Shown: positions 8,930 through 17,401, counted from the stretch's first letter. The stretch is DNA of 64,000 bases from Pseudomonas sp. FP2309 (GCF_030687575.1 NZ_CP117439.1:2719501-2783500); one strand, 5' to 3'. The notes: generated by a model from the sequence alone, not told the origin. Made by a program: numbers and translations.

Positions 8930-10234
8930 TCAGGTGTTGGCAGTGGTGTGAGGGGCTGTGGCGGCCAGCAGCGTGCGGCCGATGAAATCCTTGGGGCCGG
9001 TGACCCCTGGCAAGCTGAAGAAGTACCCGCCGCCCACAGGCTTGAGGTATTCCTCCAGAGGCTCGCCGTTGAGCCGGGTCTGCACGCTGATAAAGCCTTT
9101 CTCCAGGTCAGCCTGGTAGCAGATGAACAACAGACCCATGTCCAGCTGACCGTTTTTATTGACGCCGTTGGAGTAGTTGAACGGCCGGCGCAGGATCAGG
9201 TTGGCCTGGGTCTGCGGGGTGCGCGGGTTGGCCAGGCGGATATGGGCGTCGAGCTTGGTCAACTTGCCTTCAGGGTCCTTGCTGTAATCGGGCACCTGGG
9301 ATTCTTGTTGGCCATCCATGGGCGCGCCGGAGGTCTTGATCCGACCGATGATGCTTTCCTGTTCTTGCAGGGGCGTGCGGTCCCAGCGTTCGACGAAGTT
9401 GCGGATGATGCGCACCGCCTGATAGCTGCCGTTGGCCGCCCACGCCGGTTCGTCGCTGCCCGGTTGCACCCACACAATCTGGTCCATGATCCTGCTGTCG
9501 TTGGAGTTGGGGTTGGCCGAGCCGTCACGGAACCCCAGGAAGTTACGCGCACTCTGTGCAGGCGTGCCGGGTTTGGCGGGCGCCTGGGGCGGCACGCTGC
9601 CTTCCTGCTTCCAGCGCACCAGCAGCAGGTCGGGCAGGTTCTTCACAATGTCGCGCAGGGCATGGATATTGGTGTCCGGCGTGTTGGAGCTGAACTGCAG
9701 GCTCAGGTCGCCATGGCACTGCGCCGGCTCCAGTGCATCGTTGGGAAAGCCGACCATGCGGATCAGGCGCTTGGGCTTGGCCACGCCAAGGCCGAAGCGC
9801 TCATCGAACAGCGACGCTCCGACCGATACGGTGATGGTCAGGTTATCCGGGGTCACCACCGGGCCGAGGATGCCGGAGTCGGTCGGCGGCAGTTTCGGAT
9901 CGACTTGCGCCACGGGGCCGCCGGTCATCAGGAAACGAATGCGTTCGTTCAACGTGCGGAACAGGCGCTCCAGGTCCTGGCGGTCGCTGGCCAACACGTC
10001 GAACGCCACCAGCATGCCGCAGGCCGGGCGCGGCGTGACGATACCGGTCTGGTGCGGGCCGAAAAAGTCGTGGTGGTCCTGGGTCTTGTCACTGCGCGGT
10101 GCGGTGGTGACTTGCTCGGCAGCGGCAGCCATGGCCGGGCAGCTCAGGCTGCTGCCGGCGATTGCCGCGCCCGTGGCCGCCATGCCCAGCAGGACACGGC
10201 GGCGTTGTAGATCAAACGGTGTTGAATCACTCAT
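8930..10234 (-). CDS. efeB: EfeB deferrochelatase/peroxidase (Dyp type, Tat-exported)
   Basis: A 434-residue Dyp-type heme peroxidase. The N-terminus has a twin-arginine signal ([15 protein letters not shown]) ending at AMAAAAE, so it should be exported folded with heme. The family motif [10 protein letters not shown] (GxxDG) is present. EfeB proteins act in the periplasm with EfeU and EfeO, oxidising ferrous iron or freeing iron from heme. Start given at ATG 10234; a GTG at 10252, overlapping the efeO stop as GTGA, would add six residues. Third gene of the efe operon. Confidence 0.93.
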   Translation of the reverse strand: MSDSTPFDLQRRRVLLGMAATGAAIAGSSLSCPAMAAAAEQVTTAPRSDKTQDHHDFFGPHQTGIVTPRPACGMLVAFDVLASDRQDLERLFRTLNERIRFLMTGGPVAQVDPKLPPTDSGILGPVVTPDNLTITVSVGASLFDERFGLGVAKPKRLIRMVGFPNDALEPAQCHGDLSLQFSSNTPDTNIHALRDIVKNLPDLLLVRWKQEGSVPPQAPAKPGTPAQSARNFLGFRDGSANPNSNDSRIMDQIVWVQPGSDEPAWAANGSYQAVRIIRNFVERWDRTPLQEQESIIGRIKTSGAPMDGQQESQVPDYSKDPEGKLTKLDAHIRLANPRTPQTQANLILRRPFNYSNGVNKNGQLDMGLLFICYQADLEKGFISVQTRLNGEPLEEYLKPVGGGYFFSLPGVTGPKDFIGRTLLAATAPHTTANT

Positions 10235-10248
10235 GTGTGCGGTCGTCT

Positions 10249-11451
10249 TCACTGCAGGCCGGAGAGGCCAAGGGCGGGGTCGATTCCATCGAGTGCAACG
10301 GCCAGAGCCTTGGCCTTGTCGGCGATCTGCTTGCGCTGATCGGCCGTGACGCTGTCGTAAGAGGCGTAGCCTGTTCCGACGTTGAAACCTTGGAGTTGGG
10401 CATCGAAGGCGGCGAGGGCGCTGTCGACCTTTGGCAGCAGGTCGGCGGCGGACTTGGCCAGCAGCGGCCGCATCAGCTCGACGACTTTATGGGCGGCTTG
10501 CAGGTTGGCGGCAAAATCGTTGAGGTCGGTGTGGCTGTAGCGCTCCTCTTCGCCGCTGAGGGCACGCACGTCCGCCAGGCTGTTGAGGTTGCGCACCACG
10601 ATGCCCACCAGTTGCTCCGGTGGCAGCGACTGGGCCAGCAATTGCTGTTTGAGGGTGGTGACATCGGTCACCAGGCGCTGCGCAATCGGCGCCAGGCCAT
10701 CGAGGCTGCGCTGCTGGAACAGACCGTATTCAAGGCGATGGAAACCGCTGAAAGCCGGGTCCTGTTCACGCTTTTCAAAGTAATCGGCGCGGGCATTGAT
10801 CGCGTTATCAAGCGTAGCCAGGCGTTGCGACGCCGCTGCCAAGCGCTGGTAAGCCGCACGGGCGGGCACATACAGCGCCTGGGCCTGCGCCAGGTCACCG
10901 GCGTCGATGGCCTGCTGCAAGGCGGTCGCGGCCTTGACCAGCGCGCTGCCCTGACCGCTCAAGTACACGCGGAACTCCGACAACGGGCCGATAAACGCCA
11001 CCATCGACGGCTTGGCTTTGGCCTGGGCGTCGGATTCGGCGGTGGGCGTGACATGCAAGGTGCCACGGGGGTTGCTGAGCAAGCCGCACGTGATCGCATA
11101 GTCGCCGGGCAGCAGGTTGGCGTTGATCACCTGGCTCAGGCCCGGGGCGATGTTTTCCCGTTCTTCGACCACCAGCACACCGTCGAGGATTTCCCACTCC
11201 ACTGCACGCTCAGAGCGGTTGATGATACGAAAGCTCGCGCGGCCAGCCGGCACCGTCAGCGCGTTCGGCTCGCAGGCGTGGCCGTGGATGGTCACCGCGA
11301 TCTCGTTGCTGTTGGCCTGGCGCTTGCCGGCCGCCAGTTGCGAGGCGTAATAGAACAGGCCACCGGCGGCGATCATCACGACCACCGAGCCGGCCACCGC
11401 CCAGCGCAGGGCGCGGGGTGGCGAAGCCGGTTGAGGAGTAGGGTTGGACAA
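10249..11451 (-). CDS. efeO: EfeO iron-uptake protein (cupredoxin plus imelysin domains)
   Basis: A 400-residue protein. An N-terminal membrane anchor or signal (VAGSVVVMIAAGGLFYYASQ, about residues 17-36) is followed by a cupredoxin-like domain (about 45-135, with HACEPNALTVPAG and YAITCGL). A C-terminal imelysin/M75 domain has the FHRLEYGLF HxxE motif and GEEERYSHTDLNDFAAN. This two-domain build defines EfeO, the periplasmic partner that hands iron to EfeU. It lies 10 bases after efeU and overlaps or abuts efeB, so translation is probably coupled. Confidence 0.92.
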   Translation of the reverse strand: MSNPTPQPASPPRALRWAVAGSVVVMIAAGGLFYYASQLAAGKRQANSNEIAVTIHGHACEPNALTVPAGRASFRIINRSERAVEWEILDGVLVVEERENIAPGLSQVINANLLPGDYAITCGLLSNPRGTLHVTPTAESDAQAKAKPSMVAFIGPLSEFRVYLSGQGSALVKAATALQQAIDAGDLAQAQALYVPARAAYQRLAAASQRLATLDNAINARADYFEKREQDPAFSGFHRLEYGLFQQRSLDGLAPIAQRLVTDVTTLKQQLLAQSLPPEQLVGIVVRNLNSLADVRALSGEEERYSHTDLNDFAANLQAAHKVVELMRPLLAKSAADLLPKVDSALAAFDAQLQGFNVGTGYASYDSVTADQRKQIADKAKALAVALDGIDPALGLSGLQ

Positions 11452-11461
11452 GGGACGGTCC

Positions 11462-12298
11462 TTACTGACTGGAAACGGAAGAAGGTATGGCGGCCGGCGT
11501 GGACGGCAGGAAGAACATCACCAGCGCCGCCACCAGGTAAATCAGGTAGGCGCCAAGGGTGCTGACGGTGGGGGCTTCCTGATAGCCGAACATTCCGGCG
11601 AGCACCGAGCCCAGCGGGCTGTCCATCGGCAATACGGCGCTGAAGTCGAACAGCACGGTTTGCAGGTGATTCCACACGCCCGCTTCGTGCAGGGCCTGTA
11701 CCGAATTGGCCAGGATGCCGGCAGCCACGACAAGGATGAACAGGCCGGTCCAGCGAAAAAACGCACCCAGGTTCAGGCGCATGCTGCCGGTGTAGATCAG
11801 GAAACCCACGATGATCGCCAGAACCAGGCCGAGCAGGGCCCCAATCGGTGCGCCGGGGCCCTCGCTCTGCTGAAACACCGCAAGCAGGAAGAACACGGTT
11901 TCCAGGCCTTCGCGGGCCACGGCGAAAAACACCATGAGGATCAACGCGGTGACCTGGTGTTTGGAGCCGGTCAGCGCCTGGTCGAGGGAGGCGTGCAGCG
12001 AATGCTTGATGGAGCGCGCGACCTTACGCATCCAGAACACCATGGAACTGAGGATGCCCACGGCGACCAGGCCGACCACACCTTCGAACAGTTCCTGCTG
12101 TTTTTGCGGGAACTCCGCGCTGACCAGTTCCAGACCACCCCCGACCAGCAGGGCCAGCGCAGCGGCGAGAAACACCCCGATCCACACGGCAGGCATCCAC
12201 TGACCACGACCGGTCTGTTGCAGGTAACTGGCGATGATGCCGACGATCAATGCGGCTTCAATGCCTTCGCGCAGCATGATGAGAAAGGGGACAAGCAT
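11462..12298 (-). CDS. efeU: EfeU iron permease (FTR1 family)
   Basis: A 278-residue integral membrane protein with about seven hydrophobic segments. It has the two REGxE iron-binding motifs of the FTR1/OFeT family: LREGIEAALIVG near residue 10 and VAREGLETVFFLL in the middle. It is the inner-membrane channel of the EfeUOB system. First gene of the operon; the Fur-box-like site 41-59 bases upstream of its start suggests induction under iron limitation. Confidence 0.94.
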   Translation of the reverse strand: MLVPFLIMLREGIEAALIVGIIASYLQQTGRGQWMPAVWIGVFLAAALALLVGGGLELVSAEFPQKQQELFEGVVGLVAVGILSSMVFWMRKVARSIKHSLHASLDQALTGSKHQVTALILMVFFAVAREGLETVFFLLAVFQQSEGPGAPIGALLGLVLAIIVGFLIYTGSMRLNLGAFFRWTGLFILVVAAGILANSVQALHEAGVWNHLQTVLFDFSAVLPMDSPLGSVLAGMFGYQEAPTVSTLGAYLIYLVAALVMFFLPSTPAAIPSSVSSQ

Positions 12299-12338
12299 TC
12301 GGCACCGCAGGGCAATTAGATAGGGGGCTAAGTTGTAA

Positions 12339-12357
12339 CATAATGATACTCATTGCC
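12339..12357 (-). promoter_or_regulatory. Fur-box-like site upstream of efeU
   Basis: CATAATGATACTCATTGCC matches 15 of 19 positions of the classical Fur consensus GATAATGATAATCATTATC. It lies between the divergent efeU and AraC genes, in the promoter zone of efeU. Iron-dependent repression by Fur is inferred from this match and the iron-uptake role of the operon. Confidence 0.75.
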
Positions 12358-12469
12358 AAACAGGAAATATTGACTTTTGCTGAACGCAGGCTGAACGGTG
12401 GTGGCTTAGCGTAAGCCCCCTTATGATGCACGCCATCTAATCGTGACCTGTCGGATTACCCAGCGCCCT

Positions 12470-13486
12470 ATGTCGGAAAAAGACACGATCTCTATCCACC
12501 TTGTCCGTGAAGCCTTGTTGCAGAGTTGCGCGCAAGGGGCGGCCACGGTCGAGGCCTTGAGTAAAGTCGGGATCGATCCGGCCTTGCTCGAGCAGCCCGC
12601 TGCGCGCGTTCCGGCCACGGCCTATGCACGGTTGTGGCGGCTGCTGGCGAGGCGCACGGACGATGAATTCTTCGGCATGGACCCGCGCAAGCTAAAGTCC
12701 GGCAGCCTCGCATTCCTGTGCCGCACGGCCATCGCGCAACCCAGCCTGGCGACAGGCCTGGAAACCGGCCTGGGTTTCCTCTCGCTCATGCTTGAACACC
12801 TGCCCGCCCAGTTGGTGCGCCAACAGAGCCTGGCGGAAATCGTGCTGCTTGAACCGCAGCCTGAGGCAAAGCGCGCGTTCACCTACTTCACCTATTGGAT
12901 GATCGTGCACGGCGTCGCCTGCTGGTTGGCGGGGCGGCGCATTCCGATCCTGGCGATTGAACTGCGCTGCCCGCCGCCGGACTTTTGTGACGATTACCGC
13001 GTGATGTTCTCCGACAACCTGCGCTTCGACCGACCGCGCACCCGCATGATCTTCTCCGCCGACTGCCTCGACCTGCCGATCAAGCGCAGCCCGGAGGAAC
13101 TCAAGCGCTTCCTGGCCCACGCGCCGGCGAACATCCTGGTCAAATACCGCAACCCCGACAGCCTGGCGACTCGCATCAAGCAGGACCTGCGGCACATGCC
13201 TCCCGAGACCTGGCCCGAAACCGAGGGCCTGGCGACCACCTTGTGCATCTCCGCTTCCACGCTGCGCCGCCGTCTGGCGCAAGAAGGTCAGACCTACCAG
13301 GGCCTCAAGGACAGCGTGCGCAAGGAGTTGGCGATCGTGTGGCTGGCGGAGCCACAGATCAGCTTTGCCGAGATTGCAGAGCGGCTGGGGTTTGCCGATA
13401 CCAGTTCGTTTTATAAGGCGTTTCGTAAATGGAGCGGATCGAATCCGGGGCATTATCGGAGTTTGATTCTTAACGACGCTGCGTAG
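12470..13486 (+). CDS. AraC-family transcriptional regulator (Arabinose_bd-type N-terminus)
   Basis: A 338-residue regulator. The N-terminal two thirds match the AraC group with an 'Arabinose_bd' style domain (MDPRKLKSGSLAFLCR, ITYLGFLSLML-like region). The C-terminal ~85 residues hold the double helix-turn-helix: STLRRRLAQEGQTYQGLKDS, ISFAEIAERLGFADTSSFYKA and FRKWSGSNPGHYR. ATG 12470 is taken; a GTG at 12443 is in frame but neither has a clear ribosome site. Members of this group often control catabolic genes, but no partner gene is adjacent. The target and ligand are unknown. Confidence 0.88.
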   Translation: MSEKDTISIHLVREALLQSCAQGAATVEALSKVGIDPALLEQPAARVPATAYARLWRLLARRTDDEFFGMDPRKLKSGSLAFLCRTAIAQPSLATGLETGLGFLSLMLEHLPAQLVRQQSLAEIVLLEPQPEAKRAFTYFTYWMIVHGVACWLAGRRIPILAIELRCPPPDFCDDYRVMFSDNLRFDRPRTRMIFSADCLDLPIKRSPEELKRFLAHAPANILVKYRNPDSLATRIKQDLRHMPPETWPETEGLATTLCISASTLRRRLAQEGQTYQGLKDSVRKELAIVWLAEPQISFAEIAERLGFADTSSFYKAFRKWSGSNPGHYRSLILNDAA

Positions 13487-13570
13487 GGGTGAGGGCACGG
13501 ATAAAGCTCAGTCAAGTATTCAGTCGGATGTCTATAAGCGTGATGCTAGGTTGCAAATGAATCGAGCATC

Positions 13571-14818
13571 TCAAGCTTCTTGTTTTTTTGATTGGGCTTT
13601 TTGTTCACCTAACAGCAACGTTGTACCGACACCAAACAAACCAGCAAAACAGGTGGCTGCAACTATAAGCAAAGTTAATGAGAAGCCATATATATCTACT
13701 AGCCCCCCGAAAACGGTGTAGGAAATACCGATGATTACCGAGTTGACTAGGTTTGCAACGGAGAGGCAAGAGGCTCGAATACGCGACTCAACGTTATCGT
13801 GAATATAGGTTTCATATGACGTTTCATATATGGCAGGCAGCGACATAATCAGAAGGAAGGCTGCAATTGAAGTAAGGATTCCGATATTTAATGACAAAAT
13901 GAAAAGCAGGAGTGCGACAATGCCAGTTGTCGTGAAAGCAATGATGCCAAGAGAGTGCTTGGAGCAAATAAAACCAGCGGCCATGAACATTAATGCCGAT
14001 ACAGCCTCAACGGCAGCATAAATGCCAGCAATTATAGGTATCTCCAACCCCTGCATTGAAAAAAATGGCTGGCCATAGATAAATAAAGGGATTGTCGACA
14101 GTTCGAATAAAGCATATCCAATAAATAGTGGTATCAGGAAAGCGCCCTTTTTTGAACGGAAAAACTTAATTAGCGAAGTGAAGGCGCCGTCTGCTTTTTC
14201 ATTTCTAATGTCACTTTTGTTATTGGGATTCAGCGAGAGGGATGGGAGCTTGACTTCAGGAAGGAATATTACAACGAGAGCCCCAATAAGTTTGGATATC
14301 GCAAAAAATATATACACACTGTTCCAGGACATCGCGTCTTGTAATACGCCACCAAGAAGCATGGATAATCCTAATGACACAGCACCAATAGCACGGGCAC
14401 GTGATAATATTTTAGGATATTCTGCAGTTCGGTTCTCAGCTAGTAAGTTATCATACAATAATGCCCTGTCTGCTCCGGAGCCCATGGCAATGCTCGCGCC
14501 GAATAGGCAGAAGATAATTGCAAAAGGAATAAAAGAAGAAAACAGCAAAAAGCCGACGCCACTTAAAGACAAGCCTAAAAACCCAATTATAAGAGAAGAT
14601 TTACGTCCATATCGATCTGCGAGTAAACCCGATGGGATTTCCAAGGCTACGGAAGAAAAGAATAAAAAAGATTGGAGGATGCCTATCTCTCCTTGTGTGA
14701 TTCCAAGTTGCAGCAGGTAAAGTACAAACAAACTTCTCTGAACATCCATATTCATGAATATCGACAGAGAATAATATAGGTTGTCATTCTTGTTTTTTAA
14801 GAATTCTAATCCAGTCAT
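13571..14818 (-). CDS. MFS transporter, probable exporter of the peptide island
   Basis: A 415-residue multi-pass membrane protein with about 12 hydrophobic segments. The MFS loop 2-3 motif appears as GLLADRYGRKSSLIIG (residues about 65-80). It resembles drug/peptide efflux MFS proteins. The start ATG lies one base after the ThiF stop, and base composition is AT-rich like the other island genes, so it is the last gene of that operon. By analogy with MccC of the microcin C cluster it could export the modified product and give self-protection; that role is inference. Confidence 0.8.
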   Translation of the reverse strand: MTGLEFLKNKNDNLYYSLSIFMNMDVQRSLFVLYLLQLGITQGEIGILQSFLFFSSVALEIPSGLLADRYGRKSSLIIGFLGLSLSGVGFLLFSSFIPFAIIFCLFGASIAMGSGADRALLYDNLLAENRTAEYPKILSRARAIGAVSLGLSMLLGGVLQDAMSWNSVYIFFAISKLIGALVVIFLPEVKLPSLSLNPNNKSDIRNEKADGAFTSLIKFFRSKKGAFLIPLFIGYALFELSTIPLFIYGQPFFSMQGLEIPIIAGIYAAVEAVSALMFMAAGFICSKHSLGIIAFTTTGIVALLLFILSLNIGILTSIAAFLLIMSLPAIYETSYETYIHDNVESRIRASCLSVANLVNSVIIGISYTVFGGLVDIYGFSLTLLIVAATCFAGLFGVGTTLLLGEQKAQSKKQEA

Positions 14819-14819
14819 T

Positions 14820-15803
14820 CTATTTGAATACCTGTTTTTTTGTGAGTTTAAGAGATTTAAAATTTAAATTTAAAGTACATGCATCCACTTTTGAAGGGCC
14901 AATTTTTGCCAAATACTGAAAAGCTTCCCAAGCTATAAGGTTAGCAATAATCGAATTTGTTATTCCATTGGACGGAAAACGTGCGGGAATAATTATTTTT
15001 TTACAAGCGCTGCGTACCTTTTTAATCCAGCGAAGGTAGGCCTGAAACGAAGATCTATCTGTGAGAAGCGGCCCGAGTATACCGCTGTTAATACCAACGG
15101 CACCGAACAGCGCTGATGTACCTGCTTTTACTGCTGCGTTAGCAACGTAACTCTGAATAGCTCCTTTAGGTTCATCAGCACAACAGATTATTAAATCCGC
15201 TCCCTTAGCGAGCTTCGCTAACTGTTCGCTGGAAGTTATTTTAGCTAAAATAGATCTAGCTTTTACTACTTTTTGATTCTCCATTAAGCGCTGAGCAAGT
15301 ATATTTGACTTGTATTGACCAATTTCGTGAGCATGAAATACAAATTGACGATTAAGATTGTTCATGCTCACTTTGTCGAAATCAATCAAAACAAAAGTCC
15401 CAACACCTGAACCTGCAAGGCTTTGTGCAACTAAAGATCCGGTGCCACCGCATCCAACAATTACTATTGATGAGTTGTTTAGCTGTTGACTCATTTCTTG
15501 ATTTGGTGCAACAGCTTCATTCCACGACCATTGCACAGTCTGTAACGAACTCATCCCATAAGGAGGTGCTGCATGAATGAGATTATCATTTTTTAGCTTT
15601 CGAAGTAGGCTTCCTTCTGGCTCATTATCTAATTCAACCTTTATGCCTGTTGTACTAAGCAAATGAAGTAGTTTGGCAATATCGGAGTTATTGGGTTTAA
15701 TGCTTTTTATGCCAGTCTCTGTAATCAATTTAAGTTGATTGTCATCATCATTAATGATGGCAATATCACCGCGCAATACCCATTGGTTTTCTTTTTTAAG
15801 CAA
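14820..15803 (-). CDS. ThiF/MccB-like E1 adenylating enzyme
   Basis: A 327-residue protein with an N-terminal ~110-residue extension (VLRGDIAIINDDDNQLKLI onward) and a ThiF/E1 Rossmann domain. The nucleotide-binding loop is IVIVGCGGTGSLVAQSLAGS. Then come VLIDFDKVSMNNLNRQFVF (ATP-binding Asp/Asn/Arg cluster), QYKSNILAQRL and ADLIICCADEP. The architecture fits MccB/PaaA-like peptide-modifying enzymes, where the N-terminal part binds the precursor peptide and the E1 domain adenylates a carboxyl group. No zinc Cys-x2-Cys pairs are evident. It overlaps the GNAT gene by 8 bases and abuts the MFS gene, so all are one transcript. AT-rich, unlike the host genome. Confidence 0.82.
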   Translation of the reverse strand: MLKKENQWVLRGDIAIINDDDNQLKLITETGIKSIKPNNSDIAKLLHLLSTTGIKVELDNEPEGSLLRKLKNDNLIHAAPPYGMSSLQTVQWSWNEAVAPNQEMSQQLNNSSIVIVGCGGTGSLVAQSLAGSGVGTFVLIDFDKVSMNNLNRQFVFHAHEIGQYKSNILAQRLMENQKVVKARSILAKITSSEQLAKLAKGADLIICCADEPKGAIQSYVANAAVKAGTSALFGAVGINSGILGPLLTDRSSFQAYLRWIKKVRSACKKIIIPARFPSNGITNSIIANLIAWEAFQYLAKIGPSKVDACTLNLNFKSLKLTKKQVFK

Positions 15804-16812
15804 GATGGGAACCCTCTATTATGTTCGTACCGCTTATATTCTTAACAAACATAGCCATCGGTCTATAAACCGTTTCAGCCAGCAACATGGGTAAGGCGTC
15901 ATTGCTCGATCTAGAATAAAGTTTCAAAAAAATAGACTTAATAAGATTTATAGACTCAGGAGGTGTGTCCAAGCCAGATATATTTCTTTGAAAGAGAGTT
16001 AAACGCAAGCTTTTCTCACTTGCTGCATCAATAAGCAATTTTTTCAATGTCTTCTTTTCTTCATTTGTAAGCTCTCGCCAGAGTTGACAGCACTCCGTAA
16101 TGAGATGAAGTGATTTTCTTTTGTTCTTTTGTCGTGGCTCAACAAATGCTTGAAGCAAGGTCTCTGCTGGGCTCATTATTTCAAATGGGCTATTTAACCG
16201 CTGATAGCCTGCAAGAATAGGGAAAGAGTAATATGAAGAAAATGCAGACCACGATAATAGTATTTTTGTATTCGTGTTAGGAATAATATCTAATTCTTTG
16301 GTTAGTCCAACTCCACGATATTGTGGATGTACAATGACTCGAAATGATTGCGATACATATTTATTAATCTCTGAGAACTCAGGGAATATCTCAAAAGCCT
16401 TGGGCCATGGACGAATACATAAGTTAACGCCAATCAGCTCTCCTTTAGAGCAAGCAATTACAACGTGATCAACCAGAGGTGCCAACAGTCTAATATCATT
16501 CGGGTTGTCATTTTCATAGTGATAGCGAGAAAGTTTTTTATAATCGTCTATGGTGCCTTTTTTAATTTCGATTTTTAGGCTTTCTAATATGGTTGTGCTT
16601 ATAGGCTTTTTATTGGAAATTCGGTGTTTTCCATTTGAGCGAAGCTCAATATGAACATCAGGTTTTAAAAATTTCACAATGTCTTCATGGCAACTTGCAA
16701 TAAAAGCACTTTGTTTGTTGGAACGCAGAAGCTTGCCTAAATTTATAGCGACAATTTTGGCTGTACGCCTGTCTAAACGTGTAGTGAACTCGTCAAGGAT
16801 AAGCGGCCCCAA
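15796..16812 (-). CDS. Half ABC ATPase fused to a GNAT acetyltransferase, possibly 5'-truncated
   Basis: A frame of about 338 codons from a TTG at 16812; no ATG lies between that point and the upstream TAA. The first 60 residues are the second half of an ABC ATPase: Walker B with catalytic Glu (LILDEFTTRLDR) and an H-loop (ASCHEDIV). There is no Walker A, Q-loop or LSGGQ signature. Residues about 85-210 form a GNAT-like domain: YHYENDNPNDIR, GELIGVNLCIRPWP and the acetyl-CoA-site-like FRVIVHPQYRGVGLTKEL. It lies 38 bases after the 46-residue peptide gene and overlaps the ThiF gene. It is either a functional acetyltransferase (compare MccE, which protects against microcin C) or a decayed remnant of a larger ABC-GNAT protein. 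Confidence 0.6.
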   Translation of the reverse strand: MGPLILDEFTTRLDRRTAKIVAINLGKLLRSNKQSAFIASCHEDIVKFLKPDVHIELRSNGKHRISNKKPISTTILESLKIEIKKGTIDDYKKLSRYHYENDNPNDIRLLAPLVDHVVIACSKGELIGVNLCIRPWPKAFEIFPEFSEINKYVSQSFRVIVHPQYRGVGLTKELDIIPNTNTKILLSWSAFSSYYSFPILAGYQRLNSPFEIMSPAETLLQAFVEPRQKNKRKSLHLITECCQLWRELTNEEKKTLKKLLIDAASEKSLRLTLFQRNISGLDTPPESINLIKSIFLKLYSRSSNDALPMLLAETVYRPMAMFVKNISGTNIIEGSHLA

Positions 16813-16850
16813 ACAAATGAATGACCTTTTTTATGCGGTCTAGCGAACTA

Positions 16851-16991
16851 TTAACAACGGCTGAAAACTGCTTGTAGCATCAGTTCATCATCTGCTAAGT
16901 CGATGAAGACAGAGACATCTTCCCGTTCGCTGGTGGCAGAAAAGGGATTGTCTGACTCTAATACGTATTCAAGCATTTCTTCGTTTTCCAT
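16851..16991 (-). CDS. 46-residue acidic peptide, putative RiPP precursor
   Basis: A short gene not among ordinary ORF calls. ATG at 16991-16989 is preceded by GCGAGGAATACAAA, a good Shine-Dalgarno at normal spacing; the stop is TAA 16853-16851, followed by TAG. The product is strongly acidic: it begins MENEEMLEYVLESDNPFS, has EDVSVFIDLADDEL in its second half and ends QAVFSRC, with the only Cys at the C-terminus. It is the first gene of the AT-rich island and lies directly upstream of the GNAT, ThiF and MFS genes. Acidic leader-like composition, size and the adjacent E1 enzyme fit a precursor peptide. No known precursor family is recognised, so this is inference. Confidence 0.55.
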   Translation of the reverse strand: MENEEMLEYVLESDNPFSATSEREDVSVFIDLADDELMLQAVFSRC

Positions 16992-17090
16992 TTTGTATTC
17001 CTCGCTAGTTAATTGTTAACAGCTTTGGTTAAGCAGGCACTGATTGATGGTCCAAAAACACACGAAAAGCCCTAGTTAGGGAGTGATCTT

Positions 17091-17171
17091 GTGACTTCTG
17101 AACTAATCAGCGCCTCCATGAGTAAAGACCATGTTAACGGTGGTACGCAAACGTACGTTTCGTGCTTTTAG
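17091..17171 (+). CDS. Possible 26-residue peptide with a double-glycine
   Basis: GTG start at 17091 with GGGAG seven bases upstream; stop TAG at 17169-17171. The peptide has an N-terminal half ending SKDHVNGG and then TQTYVSCF, which resembles a tiny leader with a Gly-Gly end and an eight-residue core containing Cys. It faces away from the peptide island. It could equally be a chance frame in AT-rich DNA; an internal ATG at 17118 would give a 17-residue version. Nothing beyond the ribosome site and the position next to a modification cluster supports it. Confidence 0.2.
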   Translation: MTSELISASMSKDHVNGGTQTYVSCF

Positions 17172-17325
17172 GTGCCAGTGCGTTTCTAAATAGGAGAATC
17201 GCGTGTCACGATAAAAAACAATTAAGCCTGATGTTCAGGCACAGCGCGGCATTAGGAAATTACTTACAAAGGACTTCTTATTTGACTTACAGAAATAACT
17301 TTCAACATTTTAGGACGCTTCAAAC

Positions 17326-17360
17326 AAAAAAAGCCCCATGACCAAACGGACCATGGGGCT
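17326..17360 (-). terminator. Terminator of the mexEF-oprN operon
   Basis: AGCCCCATG (17332-17340) and CATGGGGCT (17352-17360) form a perfect 9-bp stem with an 11-base loop. Read on the minus strand it is followed by a run of T (plus-strand A-run at 17326-17331). It lies 41 bases after the oprN-type stop. Confidence 0.85.
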
Positions 17361-17401
17361 AAAAATTGGCTGGATGCGACCAACCAAAGGAGCTCTTTAC
17401 A

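Larger units (their letters stand above)
16992..17401. other. AT-rich intergenic region between the peptide island and the efflux operon
   Basis: About 410 bases with no long gene. On the minus side of the peptide gene an inverted repeat GTTAATTGTTAAC lies at 17008-17020, 17 bases upstream of its ATG, a possible operator. A 26-codon frame with a ribosome site lies at 17091-17171 (plus strand). The mexEF-oprN terminator lies at 17326-17360. The rest (17172-17325) is AT-rich with only very short frames. No insertion sequence ends or direct repeats were seen at the island border. Confidence 0.6.

Noticed and set aside
8948..10210. 420-codon frame on the plus strand
   Set aside because: Antisense to efeB, which has a Tat signal and the GxxDG motif.
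17172..17325. Other very short frames near the peptide island (for example 14-15 codons on the minus strand, one ending in Asn)
   Set aside because: No Shine-Dalgarno sequence at suitable spacing; chance frames in AT-rich DNA.
13487..17330. Mobile element ends around the AT-rich island
   Set aside because: I looked for transposase, integrase, tRNA or flanking direct repeats and saw none; horizontal origin rests on base composition only.
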